Shown one piece after another: positions 7,002-13,515 of a DNA stretch of 21,800 bases. How positions within the stretch are numbered: position 1 is the stretch's first letter; the number at the start of each line of letters is the position of its first letter. Both the position numbers and the translations under genes were made by a program. The notes beneath the pieces were generated by a model. The model searched no databases. It was not told where the DNA came from and worked only from the letters and a program-made list of their open reading frames with translations. This DNA comes from JAPLYB01 sp964500015 (GTDB lineage Archaea; Nanobdellota; Nanobdellia; Pacearchaeales; UBA284), in the NCBI GenBank assembly GCA_964500015.1, contig CAZCMN010000016.1:1-21800 (forward strand), given 5' to 3'.

Positions 7002-7988
7002 ATGCTAATAATAAAGATAAATAATCTAACTAAAAAGTTCAAAGAACTTGTTGCAGTTAATAATATTTCTTTTAATATTGAAGAAGGAGAGATTTTCGGC
7101 TTTCTTGGCCCTAATGGGGCTGGAAAATCAACTACATTATCCATGTTATCTACTCTTCTTGTCCCAACACATGGTTCTGCTTTAGTTAATAACTTTGATA
7201 TTATCAAACAAAAAAATCAAGTTAGAAAATCAATTGGCATGGTTTTTCAGGATCCTACTTTAGATGATGAATTAACAGCCTATGAGAATATGGATTTCCA
7301 TGCTAGACTTTATAATGTTTCAAAATCCATAAAAAATAAAAAAATTATTGAATTACTAAAACTCGTTGATTTAGAAGACAGAAAAAAAGATTTGGTAAAA
7401 ACCTTTTCAGGTGGAATGAAACGAAGATTAGAAATAGCCAGAGGTTTATTACATGAACCAAAAGTTCTGTTTTTAGATGAACCAACTCTCGGTTTAGACC
7501 CCCAAACTAGAAATAAAATCTGGGGATATATCCAAAGATTAAACAAAGAAAATAAACTTACAATTATCTTAACAACACATTATATGGATGAAGCAGATAA
7601 ACTCTGTAATAGGGTTGCCATTATAGATTATGGAAAAATAATTGCCTTAGATACAACAGAGAATCTAAAAAAGCAGATTGGTGGCGAATTAATCTCAATT
7701 CAAACTGAAAATAAAGAAAAACTTGATCTTTTTTTAGAAAAATGTAAATGGTGCAAGAACATTAAACAGCATGATGGCTTCATAACAATAAATGTTGATC
7801 ATGCTGAAAAAATTCTTCCCGAAATAATAAAGATTTCAGATAAGAACAAGATAAAAATCCTTTCAATTTCAATAAATAAACCAACTTTAGAAGATGTTTT
7901 TTTGTATTTTACAGGAAAAACAATAAGAGAACAAGAATCATCTTCTTTAGATAGAATGCGTTCTAAAGGAAGAATGCATAGAAGATAA
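7002..7988 (+). CDS. ABC-2 exporter ATP-binding protein (DrrA/CcmA-like)
   Basis: A 328-aa nucleotide-binding subunit. Walker A is GPNGAGKST (36-44), the Q-loop Q83 in VFQDP, the signature FSGGMKRR (135-142), Walker B VLFLDE (155-160) with the D-loop GLDP, and the switch histidine H193 in TTHYMDEA. The C-terminal 100 residues are the regulatory extension usual for DrrA-type subunits, ending in a basic SKGRMHRR. It pairs with the permease at 8221-8967; the 230-bp gap is filled by a double-hairpin cluster. TATA-like sequences at about 6917-6927 and 6949-6957 lie upstream. The substrate is unknown. Confidence 0.93.
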   Translation: MLIIKINNLTKKFKELVAVNNISFNIEEGEIFGFLGPNGAGKSTTLSMLSTLLVPTHGSALVNNFDIIKQKNQVRKSIGMVFQDPTLDDELTAYENMDFHARLYNVSKSIKNKKIIELLKLVDLEDRKKDLVKTFSGGMKRRLEIARGLLHEPKVLFLDEPTLGLDPQTRNKIWGYIQRLNKENKLTIILTTHYMDEADKLCNRVAIIDYGKIIALDTTENLKKQIGGELISIQTENKEKLDLFLEKCKWCKNIKQHDGFITINVDHAEKILPEIIKISDKNKIKILSISINKPTLEDVFLYFTGKTIREQESSSLDRMRSKGRMHRR

Positions 7989-8032
7989 AATAAATCGGGA
8001 GGTAGTTTGTGTTAAATATCTAGACAATTTGC

Positions 8033-8158
8033 GCAGATGCTTAAAAACACTAAAAAATGCTTTGCATTTTTGGTGTGCCCAAGAACACAAATGTTCTTGA
8101 GCATGGACAATTTTTGGCATGCAGAAAATCTTCTGATTTTCTAGCACAACGTTATCTG
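8033..8158 (-). repeat. GTTG-bulge motif, copy 5 (minus strand), enclosing double-hairpin elements
   Basis: Read on the minus strand, GCAGA pairs with TCTGC across the whole cluster, and the bulge TAACGTTG precedes TGC, as in the simple copies. Where those have a short TGC/GCA apical hairpin, this copy carries the complete hairpin cluster 8038-8146. A separate palindrome ATCTGCTT-GA-AAGCAGAT follows at 8153-8170. Confidence 0.5.
8038..8146. repeat. Double-hairpin element with a second element nested in it
   Basis: Inner element 8048-8103 (56 bp): CAC-TA-[AAAAATGC]-TTT-[GCATTTTT]-G-GTG then TGC-C-[CAAGAACA]-CAAA-[TGTTCTTG]-A-GCA. Removing it joins AAAAA to TGGACAATTTTT and restores the outer hairpin TGC-TT-[AAAAAT]-GGACA-[ATTTTT]-G-GCA, followed by TGC-A-[GAAAATC]-TTCT-[GATTTTC]-TA-GCA (8120-8146). 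Exact restoration shows one copy inserted into another. Confidence 0.85.
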
Positions 8159-8220
8159 CTTGAAAGCAGATCCTGCAAGACAAACTGTAATTGGGTTTAT
8201 AGATAACTCAAAAAAATAAG

Positions 8221-8967
8221 ATGACCGCAATATACACAATTTGGTTAAGAAATGTAAAAAAATACTTAAGAAGTAAAAGTAGGATAATCGGAAGTCTTGC
8301 ACAGCCATTATTTTTCCTAGTTATCCTTGGTTTTGGATTAAAATCAGTAACAATTCCAGGAGTACAGACTAATTATGTTGACTTTGTTTTTCCTGGAATA
8401 ATTGCAATGACTGTTCTTTTTACATCAATTTTTTCAGGAATTCAAGTAATCTGGGATAAACAATTTGGATTTTTAAAAGAAACTCTTGTAGCTCCTGTTT
8501 CTCGAACAAGTATTATGATTGGGCAAACTCTAGGAGGAGCAACAACTGCCCTAATTCAAGGAGCATTGATTTTAATCTTATCATTGCTCATTACTGGGGT
8601 TCATACTAATTTTTTAGGAATTCTTATAGCTCTTGGTTTTATGATTCTAATTGGTTTATCTTTAACTTCAATAGGAATAATCATCGCTTCTAGAATGGAA
8701 GATATGCAAGGATTTCAATTGATAATGAATTTCTTGATTATGCCTTTATTTTTGCTTTCCGGGGCTTTATTTCCTTTAAGCACTGCTCCAAAAGCATTGC
8801 AAATATTAACTTATTTTGATCCAGTAACTTATGGTGTAGAGGGCATCAGATACGGTCTTCTCGGCACTTCCCAAATAAATCCTTTAATCTGCTTACTAGT
8901 TTTAATTGTTTTCACAATAGTTATAACAATTATAGGTGGAATTTCTTTTAGAAAAATGAAAATCTAA
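8221..8967 (+). CDS. ABC-2 type exporter permease
   Basis: A 248-aa permease with six predicted membrane helices and the ABC-2 family signature region around FLKETLVAPVSRTSIMIGQTLGG (residues about 88-110, where the ATPase docks). It also shows LSGALFPLSTAPKALQ and DPVTYGVEGIRYGLLG near the C-terminus, typical of DrrB/NodJ-like permeases. With the ATPase at 7002-7988 it forms a homodimeric-type exporter. The substrate may be a lipid, drug or polymer; sequence does not decide. The next gene encodes a small exported Cys-rich protein. Confidence 0.92.
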   Translation: MTAIYTIWLRNVKKYLRSKSRIIGSLAQPLFFLVILGFGLKSVTIPGVQTNYVDFVFPGIIAMTVLFTSIFSGIQVIWDKQFGFLKETLVAPVSRTSIMIGQTLGGATTALIQGALILILSLLITGVHTNFLGILIALGFMILIGLSLTSIGIIIASRMEDMQGFQLIMNFLIMPLFLLSGALFPLSTAPKALQILTYFDPVTYGVEGIRYGLLGTSQINPLICLLVLIVFTIVITIIGGISFRKMKI

Positions 8968-9105
8968 CTTCAGAAAAAATTATACTGGTTTTAATCCAAT
9001 GCTTGTCCTTTGTTTTCAAGAACTTAAGAACAAGGCGCAGAATATTTGAAACTAGTTACAAACAATGGTTTAAAAGGTGTTTCTTTTTAAGAAATTGTGC
9101 TTTGG

Positions 9106-9175
9106 TGCGCTCATCTAATGCCTTAAAATATTGGGCGCATTTAGGGCATATTAGATTATATATAAATCATGGAGG
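9106..9175 (+). promoter_or_regulatory. Structured leader, TATA-like box and SD before the Cys-rich gene
   Basis: TCTAATGCC (9114-9122) pairs with GGCATATTAGA (9145-9155) with a 2-nt bulge. The loop GCGCA (9135-9139) is complementary to TGCGC at 9106-9110, so an H-type pseudoknot is possible. TATATAAA follows at 9159-9166, and a strong GGAGGT at 9171-9176 lies 9 nt before the ATG. The TATA box is too close to the start to fit an SD-led transcript from it, so the real promoter may be farther upstream. The rest of 8968-9105 holds an imperfect hairpin (9000-9039, TGC...GCA), possibly a decayed repeat. Confidence 0.4.
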
Positions 9176-9184
9176 TAAAATAAA

Positions 9185-9448
9185 ATGAGAATATGGCTAA
9201 TAATCGGAATAATCGCCTTGGTTGCTGTATTGGCATTTGGTGGATTATTTTTAACAAAAAATAATCTTGTTAAGGCAGATACTTCAATAGGAAGCACAAT
9301 AAATCAAGCTAGCGGATGCGGTTGTGGAGAGGATTGTGCTTGTGGATGTAAAGGACAATGCACAGAAGGAAGCGATCGTGGCTGCTTAAAGGGAAGTGGT
9401 TGCTCTGCAGCAAACAGTGCTGGCGGAAGCTGTGGCTGTTTAAAGTAA
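9185..9448 (+). CDS. Small membrane-anchored or secreted cysteine-rich protein
   Basis: An 87-aa protein with an N-terminal hydrophobic segment (about 4-24) acting as signal or anchor and a short polar linker. A glycine/cysteine-rich tail has ten cysteines: CGC, EDCAC, GCKGQC, RGC, SGC and SCGC. The density and CxC spacing resemble metallothionein-like metal ligation. A strong SD (GGAGGT, 9171) suggests good translation, and a hairpin followed by a T-run closes the unit. It follows an ABC-2 exporter, but a functional link is unproven. No family is recognised with certainty. Confidence 0.75.
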   Translation: MRIWLIIGIIALVAVLAFGGLFLTKNNLVKADTSIGSTINQASGCGCGEDCACGCKGQCTEGSDRGCLKGSGCSAANSAGGSCGCLK

Positions 9449-9455
9449 ATTTTTT

Positions 9456-9486
9456 AGAGGATTAATCCCCTCTTTTTCTTTTTTCA
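9456..9486 (+). terminator. Hairpin plus T-run after the Cys-rich gene
   Basis: AGAGG (9456-9460) pairs with CCTCT (9469-9473) and is followed by TTTTTCTTTTTTC. This lies 8 nt after the stop and looks like an intrinsic terminator; in archaea the T-run is the main signal. Confidence 0.5.
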
Positions 9487-9508
9487 TTAAGTAATTAAGC
9501 CCCTTGCG

Positions 9509-9607
9509 TTAAAGCTTGAGATAATTCTTTATGTGCTTAAAAATCAGAAGATTTTTTGCACGCCAAAAACTAGCTAGTTTTTTAGCGATTTAAGAAATAA
9601 TCTTTTA
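9509..9607 (-). pseudogene. Duplicate of the RuBisCO 3' end, interrupted by a double-hairpin element
   Basis: A 21-nt block at 9509-9529 is identical to 9637-9657 inside the RuBisCO gene, and GATTTAAGAAATAATCTTTTA (9587-9607) matches GATTAAGAGAATAATCTTTTA (9661-9681). In minus-strand translation the copy reads KDYFLN, then the insert, then ELSQALTQGA and a stop, against KDYSLNHEELSQALKQWS. The second copy is thus an empty site and this one a filled site. Confidence 0.75.
9534..9587. repeat. Double-hairpin element, 54 bp, in duplicated rbcL end
   Basis: TGC-TT-[AAAAATC]-AGAA-[GATTTTT]-T-GCA then CGC-C-[AAAAAC]-TAGCTA-[GTTTTT]-TA-GCG. Compared with the intact gene, the junction ATTCTT-CGT-GATTAAG has become ATTCTT-TATG-[element]-ATTTAAG. 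This gives near base-exact borders for the element. Confidence 0.85.
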
Positions 9608-9622
9608 GAGAGTTAACTAAAT

Positions 9623-10915
9623 TTAACTCCACTGCTTTAAAGCTTGAGATAATTCTTCGTGATTAAGAGAATAATCTTTTAATGAAATTCCTTTTAGAGT
9701 TGCATCTACTGCTTGTTTAGCTGCTTTTGCTCCATCAATAGTGCCTCCAGGATGCGCATGAATTCCACCACCCATTTGAATGATGGTATTTCTTCCTAGG
9801 TGATTTATTATGTAAGGAACATGTAATGGATTTAAACCGCCTGAGCAAACTGCAAAAACCGGTTTGATATTTTTCCAATCTTGTTCGAGCATATGCCCGC
9901 CTTTAATAAAGAAAAGTCCTTGTCTTGGTTTTATTACTGATTCTTCAATTTCTTGATCTATGACTGGAATCTCTTCTTTTCCTTGCATTTTTCCAACCAT
10001 TGTTCCAATATGGAGTTGATCTACGCCAATTAACCTAGCTACCTTGGCTATTGTTAACATTGAAATTCCGTGTTTTCTTTCTCTTGTTAAGGCAGCATGT
10101 CCTGCTCTATGGGCATGCAAAATTAATTTAAAGTGCTTATTATAGTCTCGAACAGTTTGTAATGCTGACCAGCCCATTGTTAGAATATCTACCATTACAC
10201 AAATTCCGCCATGTTCTTTTACAAATTTCATTCTTCGTATCATTTCAACTGTTTCAGAAGTTATGTTTGGCATGTACATTTTTTTCTCACCTGTAATTTT
10301 TTCAGCTTTTTCTAATGCTTTTAGTGTTTCAATAACTCTTTGCTTGAATTTATTAAATTTCATAGAAGAAAGATTTTCATCATCTTTTACTATATCGCAG
10401 CCACCAAGCCAGGCATTGTAAGCTACTTTTGCGTGTTCTTTTGGAGTTAACCCAAGTTTTGGCTTAACAATTGTTCCTACTAAAGGCCTGTCAATTATTT
10501 TTAGTTTTTTTCTTATTCCTAAAATTCCAAATTCTGGACCTTTGAAACTTTGAAGAATTTTATCTGGAAAATGAATATCTAAAAGTTTTAGATTATCTAC
10601 AATTTTCATTCCAAAGATATTTCCAGCTATACTTGAAAGAATCTGGGGCATATTTCCTAGTTCAAATAAATCAATAGGATAAGCTATCTTGAATATTCTA
10701 TTTTTTACATCAAGTTCATAGACTTTTCCAGCTATTCTGTTGCAGTTTTTTGTAGATGTTGTGACATTTGTCCATGTTCCTACAGATGATTCAGAAGCTA
10801 CTGCTCCTGCTGCTCTTTTTAGAGTTGCTCCTTTACAAGGATCTGCATAAAATTCACAAACTAAATCAGATTTTCTTGGTTTATAACTTAAATGAACATA
10901 ATCATCATATTCCAT
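9623..10915 (-). CDS. rbcL: Form III (archaeal) RuBisCO large subunit
   Basis: A 430-aa RuBisCO that carboxylates ribulose-1,5-bisphosphate to two 3-phosphoglycerates; in DPANN it usually serves the AMP/nucleoside salvage route rather than a Calvin cycle. Active-site elements are present: KPK at 151-153 in GTIVKPKLGL, the carbamylated lysine K177 with D179/E180 in GGCDIVKDDE, H269/R270 and H273 in HAHRAGH, loop 6 lysine K309 in GTMVGKMQG, SGG 358-360, and GGG 382-384 before AHPGG. HRAGH differs from the common HRAMH. An SD-like GAGGGG precedes the start on the minus strand. AMP phosphorylase and R15P isomerase genes are not in view. Confidence 0.95.
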   Translation of the reverse strand: MEYDDYVHLSYKPRKSDLVCEFYADPCKGATLKRAAGAVASESSVGTWTNVTTSTKNCNRIAGKVYELDVKNRIFKIAYPIDLFELGNMPQILSSIAGNIFGMKIVDNLKLLDIHFPDKILQSFKGPEFGILGIRKKLKIIDRPLVGTIVKPKLGLTPKEHAKVAYNAWLGGCDIVKDDENLSSMKFNKFKQRVIETLKALEKAEKITGEKKMYMPNITSETVEMIRRMKFVKEHGGICVMVDILTMGWSALQTVRDYNKHFKLILHAHRAGHAALTRERKHGISMLTIAKVARLIGVDQLHIGTMVGKMQGKEEIPVIDQEIEESVIKPRQGLFFIKGGHMLEQDWKNIKPVFAVCSGGLNPLHVPYIINHLGRNTIIQMGGGIHAHPGGTIDGAKAAKQAVDATLKGISLKDYSLNHEELSQALKQWS

Positions 10916-10991
10916 TTTTGCCCCTCTTTTGTAAAATATTAAAGATAAAGGAATTTAAAAATGTTTTTAAGTTCAAGAAATGAATAAAAAC

Positions 10992-11021
10992 ATTTAAATA
11001 CCTTATTCTACTTAAATAAGT
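10992..11021 (+). promoter_or_regulatory. Promoter and operator-like repeats of the VapBC unit
   Basis: TATA box ATTTAAATA at 10992-11000. Behind it lie CTTATT (11002-11007) with AATAAG (11015-11020), and ACTTA-AA-TAAGT (11010-11021), a perfect short palindrome at the expected transcription start. Antitoxins commonly bind such sites to autoregulate. A double-hairpin element begins 5 nt later, inside the 5' leader. Confidence 0.5.
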
Positions 11022-11025
11022 ATAA

Positions 11026-11079
11026 CACTAAAAAACTTGCTAGTTTTTGGTGTGCAAAAAATCTTCTGATTTTTGAGCA
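11026..11079. repeat. Double-hairpin element, 54 bp, in antitoxin leader
   Basis: CAC-TA-[AAAAACT]-TGCT-[AGTTTTT]-G-GTG then TGC-A-[AAAAATC]-TTCT-[GATTTTT]-GA-GCA. It lies between the promoter and the antitoxin ATG, so the antitoxin mRNA would carry both hairpins. Confidence 0.85.
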
Positions 11080-11115
11080 TAAGTAAATAAGTTGAATTGA
11101 AAAATAAAACAAAAA

Positions 11116-11346
11116 ATGACAAATATGACTTTAGCAATTCCAGATGAATTGCATAAAAAGATGAAAGAATTTTCAGACATAAGATGGGCAGAAGTAGCTA
11201 GAAATGCTATTGAGCAGAGAATTGAAGATTTAGAAGTTATGAATAGAATAGCTTCTAAAAGCAAGCTAACAAAAAAGGATGTTGAAGAGATAAGCAAAAA
11301 AATAAAAAGTGCTGCTGCCAAGAGATTTAATGAATATAGTCATTGA
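11116..11346 (+). CDS. VapB-like antitoxin
   Basis: A 76-aa protein of the archaeal VapB type that neutralises a PIN-domain RNase and represses its own operon. The N-terminus MTLAIPDELHKKMKEF followed by WAEVARNAIEQRIEDLE is the ribbon-helix-helix-like dimerisation and DNA-binding part; the C-terminal LTKKDVEEISKKIKSAAAKRF is the toxin-binding tail. The start could be ATG 11116 or the second ATG at 11125. The 3' end overlaps the toxin start at 11330, typical of coupled pairs. Its toxin gene is disrupted, so it may now act alone. Confidence 0.8.
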   Translation: MTNMTLAIPDELHKKMKEFSDIRWAEVARNAIEQRIEDLEVMNRIASKSKLTKKDVEEISKKIKSAAAKRFNEYSH

Positions 11347-11811
11347 TACTAATATATTTGTCTCTGCTTTGATAAAAGAAAGTGTTTGTAGAGAAATTCT
11401 AACTAATTTTAAGGTAAATTTTCTTTTGCTCGAAAAAGAAACTTTTTCGGCATCACAAAAATGAGCACATTTTTAATGATTCCTGAATTTGAATTTGAGG
11501 AAATAAAAAACCACAAAGAAGAGATAATTAAAAAGGCAAATTTAACTGATAAAGGGTTTGATATTTTGTTTTTAAGATTAATGAAATATGTAAAGATAAT
11601 TCCCGCATATCTTTCTAAGACTTGTAAAGACAAGGCTACGCAGATAATCGGTAGGATAGATCTAAATGATGTTCAGTTCATAGCAACTGCTCTTGCTTTT
11701 AATTGTCCTATCTGGAGTGATGATAAACATTTTAAAAAGCAGAAAATCATTAAGGTTTTTACAACTAAAGAGATTATAGATTTTTTTAAAAATGAAACAA
11801 AAACAATTTGA
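11330..11811 (+). pseudogene. PIN-domain toxin (VapC-like), frameshifted by a 53-bp hairpin insertion
   Basis: ATG 11330 opens MNIVIDTNIFVSALIKESVC, the PIN N-terminus with the first catalytic aspartate. The frame runs into a stop at 11462-11464 inside a repeat. The rest of the domain is intact in another frame from about 11480: PEFEFEEIKNHKEEI with the conserved acidic region, LNDVQFIATALAF with the third acidic residue, and CPIWSDDKHF with the C-terminal acids. Removing exactly 11427-11479 joins NFLF to PEFEFEE in a single reading frame. The toxin is therefore probably inactive, unless the downstream part from ATG 11461 is made as a separate fragment. Confidence 0.85.
11427..11479. repeat. 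Double-hairpin element, 53 bp, inserted in the PIN gene
   Basis: TGC-TC-[GAAAAAG]-AAA-[CTTTTTC]-G-GCA then TCA-C-[AAAAATG]-AGCA-[CATTTTT]-AA-TGA. The end trinucleotides TCA/TGA pair as required by the family rule though they are not TGC/GCA. Its length of 53 explains the frame change in the host gene. Confidence 0.88.
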
Positions 11812-12685
11812 ATCAAAAGTCAAAGAAACAATCAAAAAGTATAAGCTTTGTGATAAGAAGGACAAGATAGTTGTGGCCATGTCTGGGGGTAAAGATTCTA
11901 CAACTGTAGCTTATCTTCTTAAGAAATTTGGCTATAATGTTCATGCTATTCATATCAATCTTTTAATGGGTAAGTGGAGTGAGGAGAATGAGCAAGATGT
12001 TAAAAAATTTTGTCTTGACTATAAAATTCCTTTACAGATTTATGATGTAAGAAAAGAAATAGGTTATGCAATGTGTTATGTTAAATCTGTTCTTAAGGAA
12101 AAATCTAAATTACAACAATGCACTGTTTGTGGGATTATAAGGAGGTGGATTATTAATAAAAAAGCCCGCGAGTTAAATGCTGATAAAATCGCAACAGGAC
12201 ATAATCTTGATGATGAAGCGCAAAATGTTTTTATGAATTTTATGCATGGAAATCCTAGCTTAGGAATTAATCTTGGACCTTTAACAGGAATTATCCAAGA
12301 TAAGAAATTTGTTTCTAGAATTAAGCCTCTTTATTTTATAAAAGAAAAAGATGTTGAAGTTTATTCAAAATCGAAAAACTTTCCTGTTCTTTATCAGAGA
12401 TGTCCGTGTGTTGTTGGTGCTTTGAGGCATAAAATCAGAAAAGAATTAGATATCCTAGAAAATAAAGGATTTTCTGGACGCCGAAAATCTTCTCGATTTT
12501 CAAGCGTTCTTGAAGAAAAAGATAAAAGCGTTAAGGAAAATCTTGTTTTGAATTTTCTTGACATACAAAAAGATTTGCGAAAGAGGATTATGGGCCAGTT
12601 AGTTTATTGCAAAGGATGCGGTGAGCCTTCTAGAAATGAGATTTGCAAGGTTTGTCGCATGCTAAAAAATTTAAGAAGTAAGTGA
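11792..12685 (+). CDS. TtuA/Ncs6-family tRNA 2-thiolation enzyme
   Basis: A 297-aa PP-loop ATPase of the TtuA/Ncs6 (TIGR00269-like) group that activates a tRNA uridine by adenylation and inserts sulfur. The PP-loop is SGGKDS (31-36). The Fe-S/catalytic cysteines are C110 and C113 (QQCTVCG) with C204/C206 in RCPC. A C-terminal zinc ribbon is C273-x2-C276 and C285-x2-C288. The usual N-terminal zinc ribbon before the PP-loop domain is absent, and an in-frame stop at 11777-11779 rules out an upstream start. Codons 221-238 come from a 54-bp hairpin element; without it the chain reads ELDILEEKDKSVK. The start overlaps the broken toxin by 20 nt. Confidence 0.87.
   Translation: MKQKQFESKVKETIKKYKLCDKKDKIVVAMSGGKDSTTVAYLLKKFGYNVHAIHINLLMGKWSEENEQDVKKFCLDYKIPLQIYDVRKEIGYAMCYVKSVLKEKSKLQQCTVCGIIRRWIINKKARELNADKIATGHNLDDEAQNVFMNFMHGNPSLGINLGPLTGIIQDKKFVSRIKPLYFIKEKDVEVYSKSKNFPVLYQRCPCVVGALRHKIRKELDILENKGFSGRRKSSRFSSVLEEKDKSVKENLVLNFLDIQKDLRKRIMGQLVYCKGCGEPSRNEICKVCRMLKNLRSK
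12453..12506. repeat. Double-hairpin element, 54 bp, in frame inside the thiolase gene
   Basis: TCC-TA-[GAAAAT]-AAAGG-[ATTTTC]-T-GGA then CGC-C-[GAAAATC]-TTCTC-[GATTTTC]-AA-GCG. It adds 18 codons, encoding mostly Ser/Arg/Lys (GRRKSSRFSS), without shifting the frame. Excision gives GATATTCTTGAAGAA, a normal coding junction. Confidence 0.85.
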
Positions 12686-12723
12686 TAATGTAATGCAATA
12701 AGTTAGTACGTAATTATTTTCGG

Positions 12724-12756
12724 ATTTTGACGACGTTGTGCTTCGGCAGTCAAAAT
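12724..12756 (+). repeat. GTTG-bulge hairpin motif, copy 3
   Basis: ATTTTGAC (12724-12731) pairs perfectly with GTCAAAAT (12749-12756). The 5' side holds an unpaired GACGTTG (12732-12738), then the apical TGC-TTCG-GCA with a stable UUCG loop. It lies 38 nt after the thiolase stop. Confidence 0.65.
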
Positions 12757-12812
12757 GAGATATAGGTTTAAAAATCATGAATCATTATCTTTCTCATGAG
12801 AGAATTCATCTA

Positions 12813-12865
12813 TGCTCGAAAAAGAGGACTTTTTCGGCACACCAAAAATTTCCTGATTTTTAGTG
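12813..12865. repeat. Double-hairpin element, 53 bp, upstream of trmY
   Basis: TGC-TC-[GAAAAAG]-AGGA-[CTTTTTC]-G-GCA then CAC-C-[AAAAAT]-TTCCTG-[ATTTTT]-A-GTG. Its first hairpin shares its stem with the copy in the PIN gene, so these two may be recent relatives. Confidence 0.82.
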
Positions 12866-12877
12866 TTTTTCAAGCAA

Positions 12878-12900
12878 AAGTATAAAAACAAATTATACTT
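12878..12900 (+). promoter_or_regulatory. TATA box inside an inverted repeat, trmY promoter
   Basis: AAGTATAA (12878-12885) and TTATACTT (12893-12900) are perfect inverted copies separated by 7 nt. TATAAAAAC at 12881-12889 is the TATA box about 25 nt before ATG 12910, implying a leaderless mRNA. The overlap of palindrome and TATA box could allow repression. Confidence 0.5.
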
Positions 12901-12909
12901 GTAATTTTT

Positions 12910-13497
12910 ATGAGGGAGTTTATATATTTCTCTTCCAAAGCAACAACAACAGGGAATTTTGATGATTCAAAGTTAAAAGAAGCTGGAAGAATGGATATTG
13001 TGTGCCATTTTGTTATTAACAGTTTTTTTGTTTCAAATGCTATAAGGCCAGAAGTTCGGCTTCATCTAATTTTTTATGGACAGCCAGATCCTCCAAGACA
13101 CATTATTCTAGAGATTAATGAAAAAAATAAAGACTTTTTTTCTAAAAAAGATGTTGCTGGCTTAATTAAAAAAATGTTGTATAAATATAAAAAAGGCCAG
13201 AAAAATGAGGTTTTTGATTCGTGTTTTATTGAGAGAAAATTTTTTCTTGATGTTGTTGATGAATTGAAGAAAGAAGGCAAAGAAATTTATTTATTGGATA
13301 CTAGTGGAACATTATTAAGAGAAATGGATTTACCTCAAAATGCGGTTTTTGTTTTAGGAGATCATGAAGGAATTCCAAAACAGGAAAAGAAGGTTGTTGA
13401 AAAGGTAGCTAAGAAGATTTCTCTTGGAAAAGTAATGTACTTTGCATCTCAAAGCCTGGCTGTTCTGCAAAATGAACTTGATTTAAGGAGCAAATAA
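12910..13497 (+). CDS. trmY: tRNA (pseudouridine54-N1)-methyltransferase
   Basis: A 195-aa SPOUT methyltransferase that makes m1-pseudouridine at tRNA position 54 in archaea. Family marks are MREFIYFSSKATTTGNF at the start, EAGRMDIVCHFVINSFF, the HLIFYGQPDPPRHI segment, and the trefoil-knot SAM site VFVLGDHEGIP (about 156-166) with KISLGKVMYFASQSLAVLQNELD at the C-terminus. Length is normal. The leaderless start at 12910 fits the TATA spacing. Together with the thiolase and LysRS it forms a loose group of tRNA-related genes. Confidence 0.92.
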   Translation: MREFIYFSSKATTTGNFDDSKLKEAGRMDIVCHFVINSFFVSNAIRPEVRLHLIFYGQPDPPRHIILEINEKNKDFFSKKDVAGLIKKMLYKYKKGQKNEVFDSCFIERKFFLDVVDELKKEGKEIYLLDTSGTLLREMDLPQNAVFVLGDHEGIPKQEKKVVEKVAKKISLGKVMYFASQSLAVLQNELDLRSK

Positions 13498-13515
13498 AAT
13501 AGTTGTTACTGATTA

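Noticed and set aside
9003..9188. 61-codon plus-strand frame before the Cys-rich gene
   Set aside because: It covers hairpins and the leader, has basic low-complexity content and no start signal; it is better explained as structured noncoding sequence.
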